Notes under the pieces: model-generated | The model's database searches: none | Seen by the model: only the letters and a program-made list of their open reading frames with translations | Told to the model about the DNA's origin: nothing | Made by a program: the position numbers and the translations under genes | In this document: in pieces, positions 19,977 to 31,869 of the stretch | Numbering within the stretch: position 1 is the first letter of the stretch | Layout: every line of letters begins with the position of its first letter | Assembly: GCA_030789695.1 (NCBI GenBank) | Contig: CM061142.1 | Coordinates: forward strand, 359,265,486 to 359,329,485 | Direction: 5' to 3' | From: Scilla litardierei | Taxonomy: Eukaryota > Streptophyta > Magnoliopsida > Asparagales > Asparagaceae | DNA: 64,000 nucleotides

Positions 19977-20771
19977 TTAAAGGATTTATTGTATTAAATA
20001 CAATGTATGATTCCTCATTTTGTAATGAAAATTTCCTTGTTGCAAATTCTTCGACTTATGAGTCTGATATAATTTGTTGGCATGCAAGGCTTGGTCACAT
20101 TGGACCAACACGAATGGATAGACTTGCCAAACGTGGCCTTCTATCCAATGTTTCAAAGGTTGAAATATCGACCTGCGAACATTGACTTGTAGGAAAATCT
20201 TGTCGCAAGCCGTTTGGAACCGGCACAATGGCCGAGGTTCCATTACAGCTCATCCATTCGGACATATGTGGTCCGATGAATGTCAAGACAAGACGCGAAA
20301 AGTCCTATTTCATCACTTTTATTGATGACTTCACCTGATTCGGTCATATCTATTTGATATCCCACAAAAGTGAAGCATTAACCTGCTTTAAAAACTATAT
20401 GAGTTTGGTGGAAAATCAATTAGATCGCAAGATTAAGGTCTTGCGAACCGATAGAGGCGGTGAATATCAATCGGCAAGTTTTAAGGAACTTTGTGATGAA
20501 AAAGGCATAGTTCATCAGGTAACTATGCCTTATACTCCGCAACAAAATGGTGTTGCAGAAAGGAGAAATAGGACTTTAATGGAAATGGTCCGTTCAATGA
20601 TGGCGCAAGGTAACTTGCCAATCACCTTTTGGGGTGATGCATTATTGACGGCCACTTTCATTTTAAACCGCGTACCCTCGAAATCAGTTAGATCCACTCC
20701 TTATGAGTTGTGGAACCAAAGGTCTCCTGACTTAAACATTTTAAAACCTTGGGGATGTGCATCCTACGCAC
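19977..20771 (+). pseudogene. pol: Element C pol continued: integrase (two stops, cut by gap)
   Basis: Copia pol resumes after D. It shows the GAG-pre-integrase/zinc-binding part (WHARLGHIGPTRMDRLAKRG, then CEH) and the integrase core: IHSDICGPM and ITFIDDF, LRTDRGGEY, and TPQQNGVAERRNRTLMEM with the catalytic Asp-Asp-Glu residues in their usual places. Stops occur after CEH (TGA near 20182) and in place of the usual Arg of DDFTRFGHIY (TGA near 20337, a CGA-to-TGA type change). The frame ends at WGCASYA where the Ns begin. Confidence 0.88.
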
Positions 20772-21271
20772 NNNNNNNNNNNNNNNNNNNNNNNNNNNNN
20801 NNNNNNNNNNNNNNNNNNNNNNNNNNNNNNNNNNNNNNNNNNNNNNNNNNNNNNNNNNNNNNNNNNNNNNNNNNNNNNNNNNNNNNNNNNNNNNNNNNNN
20901 NNNNNNNNNNNNNNNNNNNNNNNNNNNNNNNNNNNNNNNNNNNNNNNNNNNNNNNNNNNNNNNNNNNNNNNNNNNNNNNNNNNNNNNNNNNNNNNNNNNN
21001 NNNNNNNNNNNNNNNNNNNNNNNNNNNNNNNNNNNNNNNNNNNNNNNNNNNNNNNNNNNNNNNNNNNNNNNNNNNNNNNNNNNNNNNNNNNNNNNNNNNN
21101 NNNNNNNNNNNNNNNNNNNNNNNNNNNNNNNNNNNNNNNNNNNNNNNNNNNNNNNNNNNNNNNNNNNNNNNNNNNNNNNNNNNNNNNNNNNNNNNNNNNN
21201 NNNNNNNNNNNNNNNNNNNNNNNNNNNNNNNNNNNNNNNNNNNNNNNNNNNNNNNNNNNNNNNNNNNNNNN
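20772..21271. other. Assembly gap of 500 Ns
   Basis: Exactly 500 unknown bases, a placeholder size, so the real distance is not known. It hides the end of element C and the junction with the AC-rich DNA. ORFs through it are artefacts. Confidence 0.98.
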
Positions 21272-21750
21272 TTTAATCATTCATATAGTCACGTACATCC
21301 CTTATAGAACTATCACTCACTTATCACATAACCATGGTATATGTACCTACATCAAAATATTTCACACTAGCAAATACAATCGTAGTACTTCATGTATAGA
21401 TAACTACCTATGCACAAAACAAACATGGATATACTGCTCCCTCATATCTCCTAGTGTACATTCAACACCAAACATATCAACACATGCAATCACACCATAC
21501 AATATTAAATCATGTTTGTTATATCTAATATACATTTAACCCTACTATAAATACACAAATATATAATTATTCAAATACACACAGATACTTCATCATACAT
21601 ACACCTCACATACTATCATATAACTATATTCAAGACATAACACGCATACCATAGTAGCAAACACCTATAGCTAAGCACATACTTACCCGTGCATGGTGCA
21701 CACCAACACATGCTAATATAACATTCATACATGCCACTCATACCACTATA
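21272..21750. other. AC-rich sequence, left of solo LTR
   Basis: AT-rich DNA with recurring ACATAC/CATACA words and almost no long G runs. It continues at 23825-24050 and closely resembles 56333-57380. No gene is seen. It may be internal DNA of a large non-coding element related to I. Confidence 0.5.
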
Positions 21751-23824
21751 TGTTAGTTCTTGTGTTCAAGACTAACGTTGTTTTGATGATGATCAATACA
21801 TTATGTTAGTTGCTAATCAATCTTATGTTTTAGTCTCAGTTTATCTTAATGATTATATGTTGATGAGACAAAGCATAATTCTTGGAGGATATTACAAGGG
21901 ATATCTTAAAGACCTCCATGAGTAATGGTGTGCTCAAGCTTGGATGAAGTCATGAAGATCATCTAATGAAGCCAAAGATTAGAGCATGATGATTGATGGA
22001 CATCTAGAGGAGCATTGTCAAAGCTTGGAGCTTGATGAAGGGAAGCTCATCAAGGAGTGCCAAAGCTTGGAGATGATGGGGAGCATCAAGGTATCGTGAG
22101 CTTGAAGACTTAGACTCTAGGAGATGCAATTTGTAATCCATGTAATTTCATTTACTTGCATTTCCCTTTTTGAGTCTAGGATTATTGTAATGCCTTGATA
22201 GATGGTCATACTCTCATGCATTTGCATTTAACCATCTTAGTTAGCCCTAGTATTATCATAGAATCCAACCCAATAGGTTCATCTAGCCCAAAGACTCATT
22301 TGGAGTCTCTGGCTCTCCTGCAGTCGCCTGCTGAAGGTTTTACAATCCACTGGGTGATTTCCAGTCTCATGTCGGGCCTTCTATAGTCGACTGTGATGCA
22401 CCGCTCAAGTCAACTTTTCTATTGACTCATCTTGAGCTTTTCACATCAGTCGACTGATGTTCAATTTACAGTCGCCTGTGAATTGGTCGACAGTCGCCTG
22501 TGCGCTTCTTGCATTTTCTGGGCTTCATCCCAATTTGCAAGACAGTCACCTGTTGCTATTTTTACAGTGGCCTGTATATTTACAGTCGCATGTGAAATGG
22601 CCATTAGTCGTCTGAAAGGCGTAAGTGTGAAATATGCATCTCTCTGTCTTTTTCTCCATCTTTTACAGCAGACGACTGATGAAGGAATTACAGTCGCCTG
22701 ACTATATGACACTCGACTGTTTTATTGACATCAGTCGCCTGTCTGCTTATCTGGAGAAAGAGTGCATCTCTCTGTTTCTTGTACATCCCTGCTGTAGTCG
22801 CCTGATAAAGGATATACAGTCGACTGTCTGTTTTACAGTCGCATGTGTAGTCTTCTACAGTCGACTGTCCTGGCTCAGATTATAGCCATTGGGATATTTT
22901 CTAGCCGTTGATCAGTAGGCTGTTTAATGATCATCAGTCGACTGTTCTTGCCGTAAACTGCCAAAATCTAGCCGTTACAGATTTCTTCCCTTTGGGTTTT
23001 GGCTGGTTTTATGGGTTCCTTTGGCTTCATATATATTGGGATTGGCTTAGTTCTTTTAGTTTTTTTAAAAAATGGTTAGGAAATCATAGAAGATCATTTA
23101 ATCTCTTCTCTAAGCCAATCCTCCCACATTCCCTAATTAGAGCTTCATTCTTATGCTATAGCATCTAAGCTCTAGGGAATTTCTCCAAGGGATTTCAATC
23201 TCATTCCTCTTCTTGGAGAACATATTTCTTCTCTTCATTTCATACACTCAAGTGAGAAGTGTTAGGATTCCTTCCTAGAAGAGAGAAAGATCAAGTGCAA
23301 TCACAGCCTCATCTCAAGCACTTGAGTTTCACTTTCATGCCTTCTTCATCGCATCGGTAAGATCATATCAAGGCATATGTTAGCGTTATTTCGTTTCACC
23401 TTTGTGATTCCCCTAATTCTCTTTGTGGGAATTAGTTACTCTCTTTGTGGGAGTTACTCTCTTTGTGGAAGTTTGGTTCTTTCTGTGTGAAAGATCAAAT
23501 CCTCTGTGTGAGTTCTCTCTGTGTGAGAGTAAGGATATCTCTTTGTGGAAATCCTAAATCCTCTGTGTGAGGTATCCCTTTGTGGGATTTTGTATTCACT
23601 TCTCTATGTGGGAATTATAGTGAATACTGGTGTGGCTGGACGTACCCAAGTTTTGGGGAACAAGGGTAAAATCCTTGTGTTTGCGATTGTTGTTATTGAG
23701 CACTCTGTTTAATTTCCGCTGCTTATTGTGCTTTAATTTTAGTAACTTTTAATTAAGCACTTTGCTTGCCATTACACTATTCACCCCCCTCTAGTGTGTG
23801 TGTAGCCCCGCAGGGACCCTTACA
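21751..23824 (+). mobile_element. Element E: solo LTR of a SIRE/Maximus-like copia element
   Basis: Starts TGTTAGTTCTTG and ends GGGACCCTTACA, with perfect 5-bp duplications CTATA at 21746-21750 and 23825-23829. There is no internal region, so it formed by LTR-LTR recombination. Layout matches the LTRs of H: an opening on moving bodies of GATGATC-type sequence, a CAGTCGACTG-type array (22318-22945), a TATA-like CATATATATTGG near 23026, then CTCTTTGTGG-type short repeats (about 23410-23610) and the CCCCCCTCTAGTGTG end. Confidence 0.9.
22318..22945. repeat. CAGTCGACTG-type palindrome array in E
   Basis: More than fifteen copies of CAGTCG(A/C/T)CTG with a CAG/CTG frame and variable centre, spaced roughly 20-50 bp, often followed by TTTACAGTCG. 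The central GTCGAC form is a full palindrome. Confidence 0.85.
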
Positions 23825-24050
23825 CTATATACTTAGCACATCTACACACCTAGTTTAGTTAGCATACATATATTTAAACATGTAAAAACTTAGTAAGTAA
23901 CTATACTACAAGACCAACACCTATAACAAAATAATGGTATAGCCACCCACAACCATGTGTGTAACGTAACCATGCACAATCAAAACTATCACTATACACA
24001 CATCATCCATTACTATGTCCATAGCACTATACACAAACCACAGAAAAATA
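23825..24050. other. AC-rich sequence, right of solo LTR
   Basis: Continuation of 21272-21750 after the CTATA duplication. It ends where the Helitron-like TCTATTCTATAAA begins at 24051. No gene is seen. Confidence 0.5.
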
Positions 24051-24518
24051 TCTATTCTATAAAAAAGAGCATATTTTGATTTTTGTCCCAGTCATAAGTC
24101 CAGCCATAAGTTTGTTTGTCCCAATCATCAAGAATGTAACCGTCATCAAAAATTTGAACTGTGCAGGCTTTCCCAAGTGCGTTTGGGGCAGAGAACTCAC
24201 AAAGATCAGTGTAATTGGGGGAGCACGAAATTTTTGGGGGAAAAATCATCTCTCTTCCTCAGCCCCCATTCAAAGAGGGGGGGGGGGGGGAAGATCACGA
24301 CGGAGAGCCTGAGGACGAACGCCCGTACCAAACCTCAGAAACCTGTCATTTACTCTTCAATGGAGCTCTCGCTTCATCCTCTCAGTCTCCCAACTCTCCC
24401 CCTCTCTCCTTCTCCCCTCTCGCTCACTCTCCTGGCTAAAAATGAGCGTGATTTGGTGGCAGCGAGAAGCTTTCTGAGACTCGATTTTTGAGTATCTTGC
24501 ACAAATTCAGGAGGGACG

Positions 24519-24825
24519 ATGGATCAAAAAGCATCAGTAAGAGGTAATTGGCTGATTCGCTCAATTTAGGGCTTATTCCTTCTAGATCGATGTGGTATAT
24601 TTCTTTTATTTTTTGCTGCTATTACCAGAAAGCTATCTTACTCGGCTACATGTGTTTGAAGTTAGCACCTTTGAGAGATCTACTGCGATGCGGAGTGACC
24701 AATCAGATCAATTTGAGGAGAACTTCAAAGAGCTGAAGAAGTGGGTTGACATTAGATCTCCAATGTACTGCATGATGTTAGTGGTGCGTGCGAGACATAT
24801 TGGAAGACTTGGAACTGCCTTGATG
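24519..24825 (+). pseudogene. Captured 5' gene fragment, two exons
   Basis: Exon 1 (24519-24543) encodes MDQKASVR and ends before GTAATT. Exon 2 (24629-24825) follows ATTACCAG and ends before GTAATT. Spliced, they give 74 codons without a stop, beginning MDQKASVRESYLTRL and containing FEENFKELKKWVDIRSP and LVVRARHIGRLGTALM. The stretch before the ATG (24340-24510) is pyrimidine-rich like a plant 5' UTR. I do not recognise the family. The frame and both splice junctions fit a real gene start, but no continuation is found. Confidence 0.55.
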
Positions 24826-25301
24826 GTAATTTCTGGTGAATTTATTTTACATGGATTGTGCCTTCTGTTTCCTTTTTATATCATTAGAAGCAATTTCCAT
24901 GTTACATACGATTAAATTTGAAATTGTCTCTGCTTGAATTTTGGTATCCTAAGTGTCTCTGCTTGAAATTCGGTATCCTTTATGAGAACAAGTCTTCCCC
25001 CATAGTGTTAAGCATAATGGGATGATTCAGTTGATGAGGTGGAAGAAGCTTAACGAATTTCTTCATGTTAAGGTCGGTTGTTCCAAAGATCAGGAAATTT
25101 TGAATCGCTCTTATGAATTTTTTGATGAATTTTGCTATTTCGGTCTCATTATTTTGTTAAATTTGGTAGATTTTGATCATTTAACATTTGGATTAAAATT
25201 TGTTATTTATGATTAATCCAAAGTTCTACCAAATTTGGGCTACATATATAGAATTTGTGGTCAGAAGTGAAAATTTTGGCACTGACATCTTCAAGTGCAG
25301 G
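24826..25301 (+). other. Helitron interior, intron-like AT-rich DNA
   Basis: T-rich DNA after the exon 2 donor. A possible small exon lies near 25021-25072 (GATGATTCAGTTGATGAGG, then an AAG/GTCGG donor-like site), but it is too short to support. Nothing else is seen. Confidence 0.35.
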
Positions 25302-25780
25302 GCTTATTTGTTTGTAGACTGTGTTGCTCCCTCGCGTTTTCTCACCACTGATTCGACGAAGCGCCCGATATCATGAAACAATCGACTTTGCAAGCGATGA
25401 CATCAACGTCACCGACGATGTCAACGGTGGATCCGATGTAATATTGAGAATTGGATGGATTTTCCTTTTGGGTTGCATTTTGTACCTTTGAGAATTGGAT
25501 GGATTTTGTTGACGATGGATGAAATATAAGCATTAAGGTTTATTTGTTTGCAGATGTGGGTTGTGCCCTCACGTTTTTTCGCCACCGATTCGACGAAGCT
25601 CCCAATATCATGAAACAATCTCATCAGCAACCGATGACATCAATGTCCCCGACGAGGTCGACAGTGATCATCGACGAGGTAATATTCAGAATTGGATGGA
25701 GTTTTTCCTTTTGAGTTGCATTTTGTACATTTGAAAATTGGATGCCTGAAATATAAGCATTGATGCATGATTTAATTGTT
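25302..25780 (+). repeat. Tandem duplication of an exon-like unit
   Basis: Two copies of roughly 235 bp (about 25302-25530 and 25535-25780). Each has a TTTGTTTG(T/C)AG acceptor-like site, about 120 bases with CGATTCGACGAAGC and CATGAAACAATC, then GTAATATT and a T-rich tail. The first copy has an open frame (LLPRVFSPLIRRSARYHE, then DDINVTDDVNGGSD); the second is shifted relative to it. It could be a captured exon duplicated in place. Confidence 0.55.
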
Positions 25781-28363
25781 TGCTGGTAAAATTTAAGCAT
25801 TATATAGCCACCTGATTGCATTCAATCATTCATGAATTATTTGTACGTGATAATTATTCAATTGTATGTGATAATTATTCATATGTATGTGATAATTATT
25901 CATATGATTAATTGATTACATGTATTTAGCCCATAAAATATAATGTAATTTCAAGCTTTGTTCCATTGTGATGACTAAATAGCACAAGACTCAAACTACT
26001 AAAACAGGGCAATGTTCCTTTCTCACTGATTGCAGCGATTAGAGCCCCAACATTTTTAAGCATAGGCAAAGAAATGCACTCAAAAATCTGTTAAACAAAT
26101 GAAGAACACATTAAAAAATATAGCAAAATAATACATTGGAAATCAGTAATTTGTCAATTCCAATTTTATGACTTCATAATTGTAATTGACGTGATAAACA
26201 GATATTATTAATGATAAACAAAAGGATATATTTACCGAGAAATTACATTAAAGCATAACTTTCATTGCACATCATAAAGGTGAGAGATGTTTTATTGAGG
26301 TTAAACCCAACAATAAATAAGAAAGAATGCATTACCAAACAAATTATATCAATCCACCAGTAGAAAATCCAATTCCTAAAGAAAGAAAACCGCTGCTGAT
26401 TACTAAATCTAATTTTACAAGCTGCTGCTCCGTTTCATCCTTAGGTTGCTGCTTCACATCAATAGGTCGGATAATTCAGGTATATGATCGAAGATTTCTA
26501 GCACTAAGAAGCTATTTCTGAATCAAAATAGCTGCCATTGTTCAAGAATTTTGAGATGCGTATGGTACACATACTGAAATTTCAAAAGGGTGAAATTCAC
26601 TAAAAGGACATCGATTTAATTTTGAAATTGTTTACATTGAATAAAATTGCAAATGGTACATATACTTGAACTCAAACGCAAAGAAAGGCTGTTAGTAAGT
26701 AGAAGAGGACATGCTTTTATGCTAGGTAATATGTTTGTGACATAGTGGTTGTTTTTTTGTTTGAGATTCCAATCTGTTACTGCCATTTGGACCTGTAATT
26801 AATATTAATAGGAGACGTAAACTACTTGGCCTGGCATTGTTAAAAGTTTATGTTTGGATTGAGTTCTGTTCTCCCCGAAGGTTTGAAAAGAGCCATGTTC
26901 TTCCTGAAGGTGTGCAGATCAGCAGGTAAATGAAAAGGGAGCCCAAGATTTGAAGAGCCATGTTCTTCGGTTGCTGCTTTACATCACCGGGGAAGCATAC
27001 ATTACAGAGGAAAGAAACTTGCTTTATTTTTTTCCTGCGTATTTTCCCTGATACTTGCCTTATTCTTTGGGTTACTTGCTTTCCTAAAAGTTTGGGATAC
27101 TCAATTTACTCTTTGGTGGTTTCCCGTTATTGATAATTCTTTGGGGGTACTTGAATTATTCTTTATTCTTTGGGGTACTTGCTCAATGAGATATGTGAGT
27201 AATTTATTCTATGACACCCTGAAACTTGCTTCACATTGCAAAATGGCAGGAAGCTTGCTTATTCTTCATTCTATGGCACATAGTCCCTGCCATTTTCAGA
27301 GCTTGCACTATGGTAAAATGGCACATAGTTAAAGAAACTTGCTTTATTCTTTTTTTCTGAAAATGGCAGAAACACCATGACATAAACTATGCTACCACTA
27401 ATGCAATATATATGTAGGGGAGAATATTTAAGTTGATAAATAAAAATATAATTTGATAAATATATATATTCTCTTCGTAATTTCTGATCTTCTGATCAAT
27501 GATCAATTGTTGATTTTATGTTGATTTTTGTTTCATCTAATTTTTTGATTTTTTGTTGATTATTCTGTATATCTATGGTTTCATCTTATCTCTTTCCTCA
27601 TCTCATCATCAACATTTTTGAATGGCAGTGTGACTCTACTCCTCTACTTTGCCTCTTGATGGCAGCCCTAAGCTTGAACTTCTTATTGACTATCATGGAT
27701 GTTGTAAGGCTCTTTCTTCTGAAGGAGGCCGAAGACCCTTGATGGAGAACGAAGATCCCTAGATGGAGGATGAAGACTGTCATGGATGTTGAGGATAAGG
27801 TATTGCAAAGTCCTTTCTCTATTTTTTTCATAATCTTCAAACCCTAATCCTATTTGAGGCAACTGGCAAGCATCCTTGCTAGGAGTTTTGTTCAAATTGA
27901 TGTTGTGATATGAAAAGTTGAGCAAGGATTCTGGGGATGTGTAATTATTTTTTGCAAGAGAAAATGGACACGCATTTGGGTCCAGTGGTTATGTGTAATT
28001 ATTCTTGCTAGGATCCTCCTATTAGTTTCATTTCCAAGTGACCAAACTATCAGATCCAGTTTCATTTGCTTCTTAACTCAATATGATCATTGATGTATGC
28101 TTTCAGGCCTGTAATGTGCAATACTTATTTAGCCTTTATCTGCAGTTTCATTATACATTATGTAGATTATTTTTTAAATATATGATAGTTTGTTTCTAAC
28201 AAACCAACTTTTTTCCCTCATGCTAATGAGTAAATACGTTCTACCACCGACATAATGTGTAAGATCTGTATCTGCATTGCATTTATCTTATAAATACATT
28301 TCTACCACCAACATGATAAGTAAAATCTGCATCCACATCACAATTTCTTTCATGGAATTGCAG
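25781..28363 (+). other. Helitron interior without a supported gene
   Basis: AT-rich DNA. A minus-strand open stretch near 26385-26480 (IIRPIDVKQQPKDETEQQL) looks protein-like but has no clear splice sites. Local duplications of ACTTGCTTTATTCTTT-type words occur at about 27020-27350. The segment at 27700-27800 has repeated ATGGAGGATGAAGA-like words. No function is assigned. Confidence 0.35.
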
Positions 28364-28555
28364 GTGGATTACTCATGCACCCCTGGAGAAGTACAACATC
28401 GCTTCCAGGCTTGTGGGACAGTGAACAGGGTTACCATTCTCACCGACAAGTTTGGTCAAACCAAGGGACTTGCTTATGTGGAATTTCTGGAGGTTGAAGC
28501 TGTTCAGGAAGCTCTCCAACTAAATGAATCTGAATTACATGGTTGGCAGCTGAAA
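28364..28555 (+). pseudogene. Captured exon of a PABPN-type nuclear poly(A)-binding protein
   Basis: A 192-bp, phase-0 exon between TTGCAG and GTGAGT. It encodes [40 protein letters not shown] and [20 protein letters not shown], then WQLK. This is the core of the RRM of PABPN1-like proteins, which bind nascent poly(A) tails in the nucleus. RNP1-like KGLAYVEF is present, with Leu where Phe is usual. HGWQLK has Trp where the family has Arg, a change likely to harm the fold. Flanking exons (the SVFVGN side and the KRTNVPG side) are not found nearby, so this is an isolated fragment. Confidence 0.85.
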
Positions 28556-31500
28556 GTGAGTTTTCTGGGATGTTCTACTTGCACTTCAGCATTCATGTCA
28601 GTCATCTTATTCTGCATTTGTCATGATTCATCTCCCTCAAATAATTGATGCATCAGTCGGCATGGCATATGAGACTTTTTGAGAATTTAGTTAATATTTA
28701 GTTATTTATTTATATTTTGGGTTTTTACCTGAATATGTGCAGCTAAAGTGATTTCCGGGATTGTGTGTGGTAATTTAGGCGGTGGTTGATCTTATTGAAT
28801 TGGATAGCCTTTTTGTGAGGATTAGTATGAGAGGCTGGTTATGGTACAAGCGATCCAAGGTTCTATTGCTTAATGGAATTCCTATAATGGTACAGAATTG
28901 GATAGCCCATTTGTAAATCTTTCATAATGGAATTCCTATAATTATTGCCTGTATCTGTTTGTAAGTCTTGATTAAGGGAATTCCTATAAATCCACGGTTA
29001 TATTGCTTACATCAAGGCAAACATGTTACACAAATTCTATTGCTTTAATGTTGCAGGTTACAGGTTATAGGAATTACATGTTACATGTTACAGGTTCTTG
29101 CTTAAACATTCAAATCTTACCTCTTTGCATTTATATGAATTCTATTTCCTACAACTAGAACATGTAACATGTAACATTCAATAAAATGTTTGTCTCTCTT
29201 TATGGAATGCAATAGAATTCCTGTAAGTCTTGCTTAATTTGTTCGATTATAGATGTCATTCTGATTATATGGTTATAGATGTCGTTCTGATTATATTGTG
29301 AAGATTGTAATAACAGTTTTGGTTATTTTAAATAGGATATCTTGGAGGTTGATATTGAAGATGTGAAGTAGTTGGATGACATCCCAATAAACTTTTGCGG
29401 TGTGTGATTCATTGCATTCCATTTCTTCACTAAGTTATTCCCATGCTCAACTGATACTGTCTCTTCAAGTACACTAAAATGAGGATTATAATCATAGTCT
29501 ATAATGACATCAATATGCTCAAATAATTCAATCAATATCACATGAAAAATATCAAAATATTTATGAAAATTATGTTTTTTCTATCAATGTCTGTTTACTG
29601 AGCAAACTACTAGATGAAGATATGTCACTTTAGTTGCATGTAATATTATTTCCAGTTAAAGGTTTGATTGAAGAGGATCTTCAGTATTAAACCAAAAACA
29701 AAGGGAACTGGTTAGTAGAGATATGCAACTTCTACTATTCCGATTTCTTCTTTGTTGTTATAATTTCATGATCCCATTGAAAGATGTAGCATGTGGGTTG
29801 TTGCAGGACTAAGGAAAAGTGAGAGGGAAACTCCAGTCTGGGTATTTTGCTACATCAAAGGTTGTGCTTTCATCTCTTAAATATGTCATTGATGTGGTAT
29901 TTTGTTGCTTTTAAGCTGGTGATTTGCTCAATCATAGTTGGAATTTGAGAGATTATCAGAAGAAAAAATGGCATCCTGTGGTGATTGGTTAAATTCATTT
30001 TTGAATATCTTACTACATAGTGTTTAGGGTGAAGAGACACCTTTCCAATATTGACCTCCTCCTGAATCATATGCCAATTGCTAAGATTTCTGATCTGAAC
30101 AGAATAATATCTTATTATTATTTTAATGCTTTGAGATTTTTTCTAAGTACTTCACATTTTGCATGTACTTTGAACATGAATCATTCAGTCTTCTTGACTG
30201 TTATTCTTATGTTACTTATTCATTTTCACATTCACCCTTCATGAAGAAAGTAGAGATGTCATCAAGTTGCAAAGAAAATGAAGCATATTAGGCAAATTAA
30301 TGTTTTTTCCCAAACGCTTTTTTTTCTTTCAGTTATGGCAAGTATGAAGATTGTATCTTCTTCTTCATGCTATTTGATGTGCAAATATTTTCTTCCTATC
30401 GAGGTTTTGTTGACTACGAAGGAGGTGTACGTGTGTTTGAGAATGTGAACTTCTTCTTGATATTACTGTTTAAAATCACTTCTGGTTTCAACTATGGCTG
30501 ATATTTTCACCTTCTTACGACTTTGTTATCAGGCTGCTTTGTAATAGAAGGCATCATTCCTTTGTCTGCATGCTTATCTCTTCCTCTTGGCAACAGTTGT
30601 TACTCATTGTTTTCCTTAGTTTATGTTTTATGTTATTATCTCTGCCATGTTGTTTCCCAAAGATCAAAGTTTTACGGTTGAAAGAAAGAGCCCATCCAAA
30701 TCTATGTCCAGACACGAACAGAGTTGCTGCTTAATGGTCTTAGGATCATTGATAGATCTGAATGCATGTCATGTTATTCATATGATGTTCAGTGATGTAT
30801 TGATATTATAAAATTGATATTTTTTATTTTTAACTTCAACCTTCTGAAAGTGAAGCAATATATGGAGCTATATTGTAATCTTATTTAGTTTGATGGATTT
30901 TAAGCTTAATGTTGCATGCAATGATTAGTCATGGTTATTAACTTATTTTTGTCACTGATGCTAAGTTCCATTACTCTCCAAAAATTTGACCATGAATTAT
31001 TCACTTGATAAATTTGTAATTAGTACTTGATATGTTATTTCCAAGATGTCATTTTTGTCTTTGTCTATGTTAAAAATCAAGTTAAAAATATTATTTGGAA
31101 TAAAGGATACATCTCAAACTAATATATTAGTATTGTTTATAAAGAAAAATACAATATAAATACAATTAGGAATGCAACTTAGATTTGACTTCTAATTCTA
31201 AATTTGGAAACTTATTCCTTGACATCGTGGTGAACATCTCTTCTCCTCAATCCAACCAGAACTGGGTCTTTAGGTAACATTATTTATTTTTGTTGTTCCG
31301 TGATGTGTTAGATGAACTGCACAAATGGGTATTAGTTAATTTTATGGAGTGATTCAGTGAACGCTTCAAGCTTAATCTTACTGGTTGTTGGGTGGTTTCA
31401 GCTCAGAAGTAATTGAATTTTTTCGAAAATGGGCTTTGAATTTTGTTCTGTTATTTTTGGTCATTTTGAGATGAATTTCCAAATGTCTTCCCTTTTATTT

Positions 31501-31869
31501 TTAATGGAAGAGCTGGATCCATGTGTTTAAAGTTGAAGTTGGTCTAGTTGTTTCATCAATATTGGGATGGAGAGTACTGGAAACTGGTTTAGGGCTTCAG
31601 GTTGATTTCTTTAGTTCTTAAATGAATTTGGATTACAAGAGGATTCTTCAGTTGGTGTATTGATCTAGGATATAAATTGCAACTAAATTTTTGCAGGAAT
31701 TTTTTTACTTTAAAATGCTCAAGGTTAGGCTAAGTCATGTACTTCAACCAGGAGCTATAATGGCAAGTTGAGCTCAATATTTGAGCACATAAGGGAGAGT
31801 GAGTAGAGAAGATGGATTAATGATAATGTATTTAAACATTGTTTCCATTGTCGAGCTACTCTTTTTGAT
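28556..31869 (+). other. Helitron interior, AT-rich, no supported gene
   Basis: AT-rich DNA with short ORFs only. Local CATGTTACATGTTACAGG-type duplications lie at about 29040-29170. No further PABPN exon and no transposase, Rep or helicase frame is seen. Confidence 0.4.

Larger units (their letters stand above)
7536..20771 (+). mobile_element. Element C: Ty1/copia LTR retrotransposon, split by D and cut by the N gap
   Basis: A plus-strand copia element inserted in B. It shows a 464-bp 5' LTR, an initiator-Met primer site, a long leader, gag, protease and integrase. Element D interrupts it at 10767-19971. The pol frame is lost in the gap starting at 20772, and no 3' LTR is seen on the far side. 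The order with integrase before RT is expected for copia, but RT itself is not visible. The lineage is not assigned. Confidence 0.85.

Noticed and set aside
20741..21539. Long ORFs through the N run
   Set aside because: Ns translate as X without stops; only the 20354-20771 part is real copia integrase.
22318..22945. CRISPR-like array (regular short repeats)
   Set aside because: Repeats are about 10 bp, palindromic, irregularly spaced and inside a plant LTR; no cas genes.
28277..28648. Intact PABPN-like gene of 123 codons
   Set aside because: Only 28364-28555 is homologous; the rest of the ORF is read-through of flanking introns.
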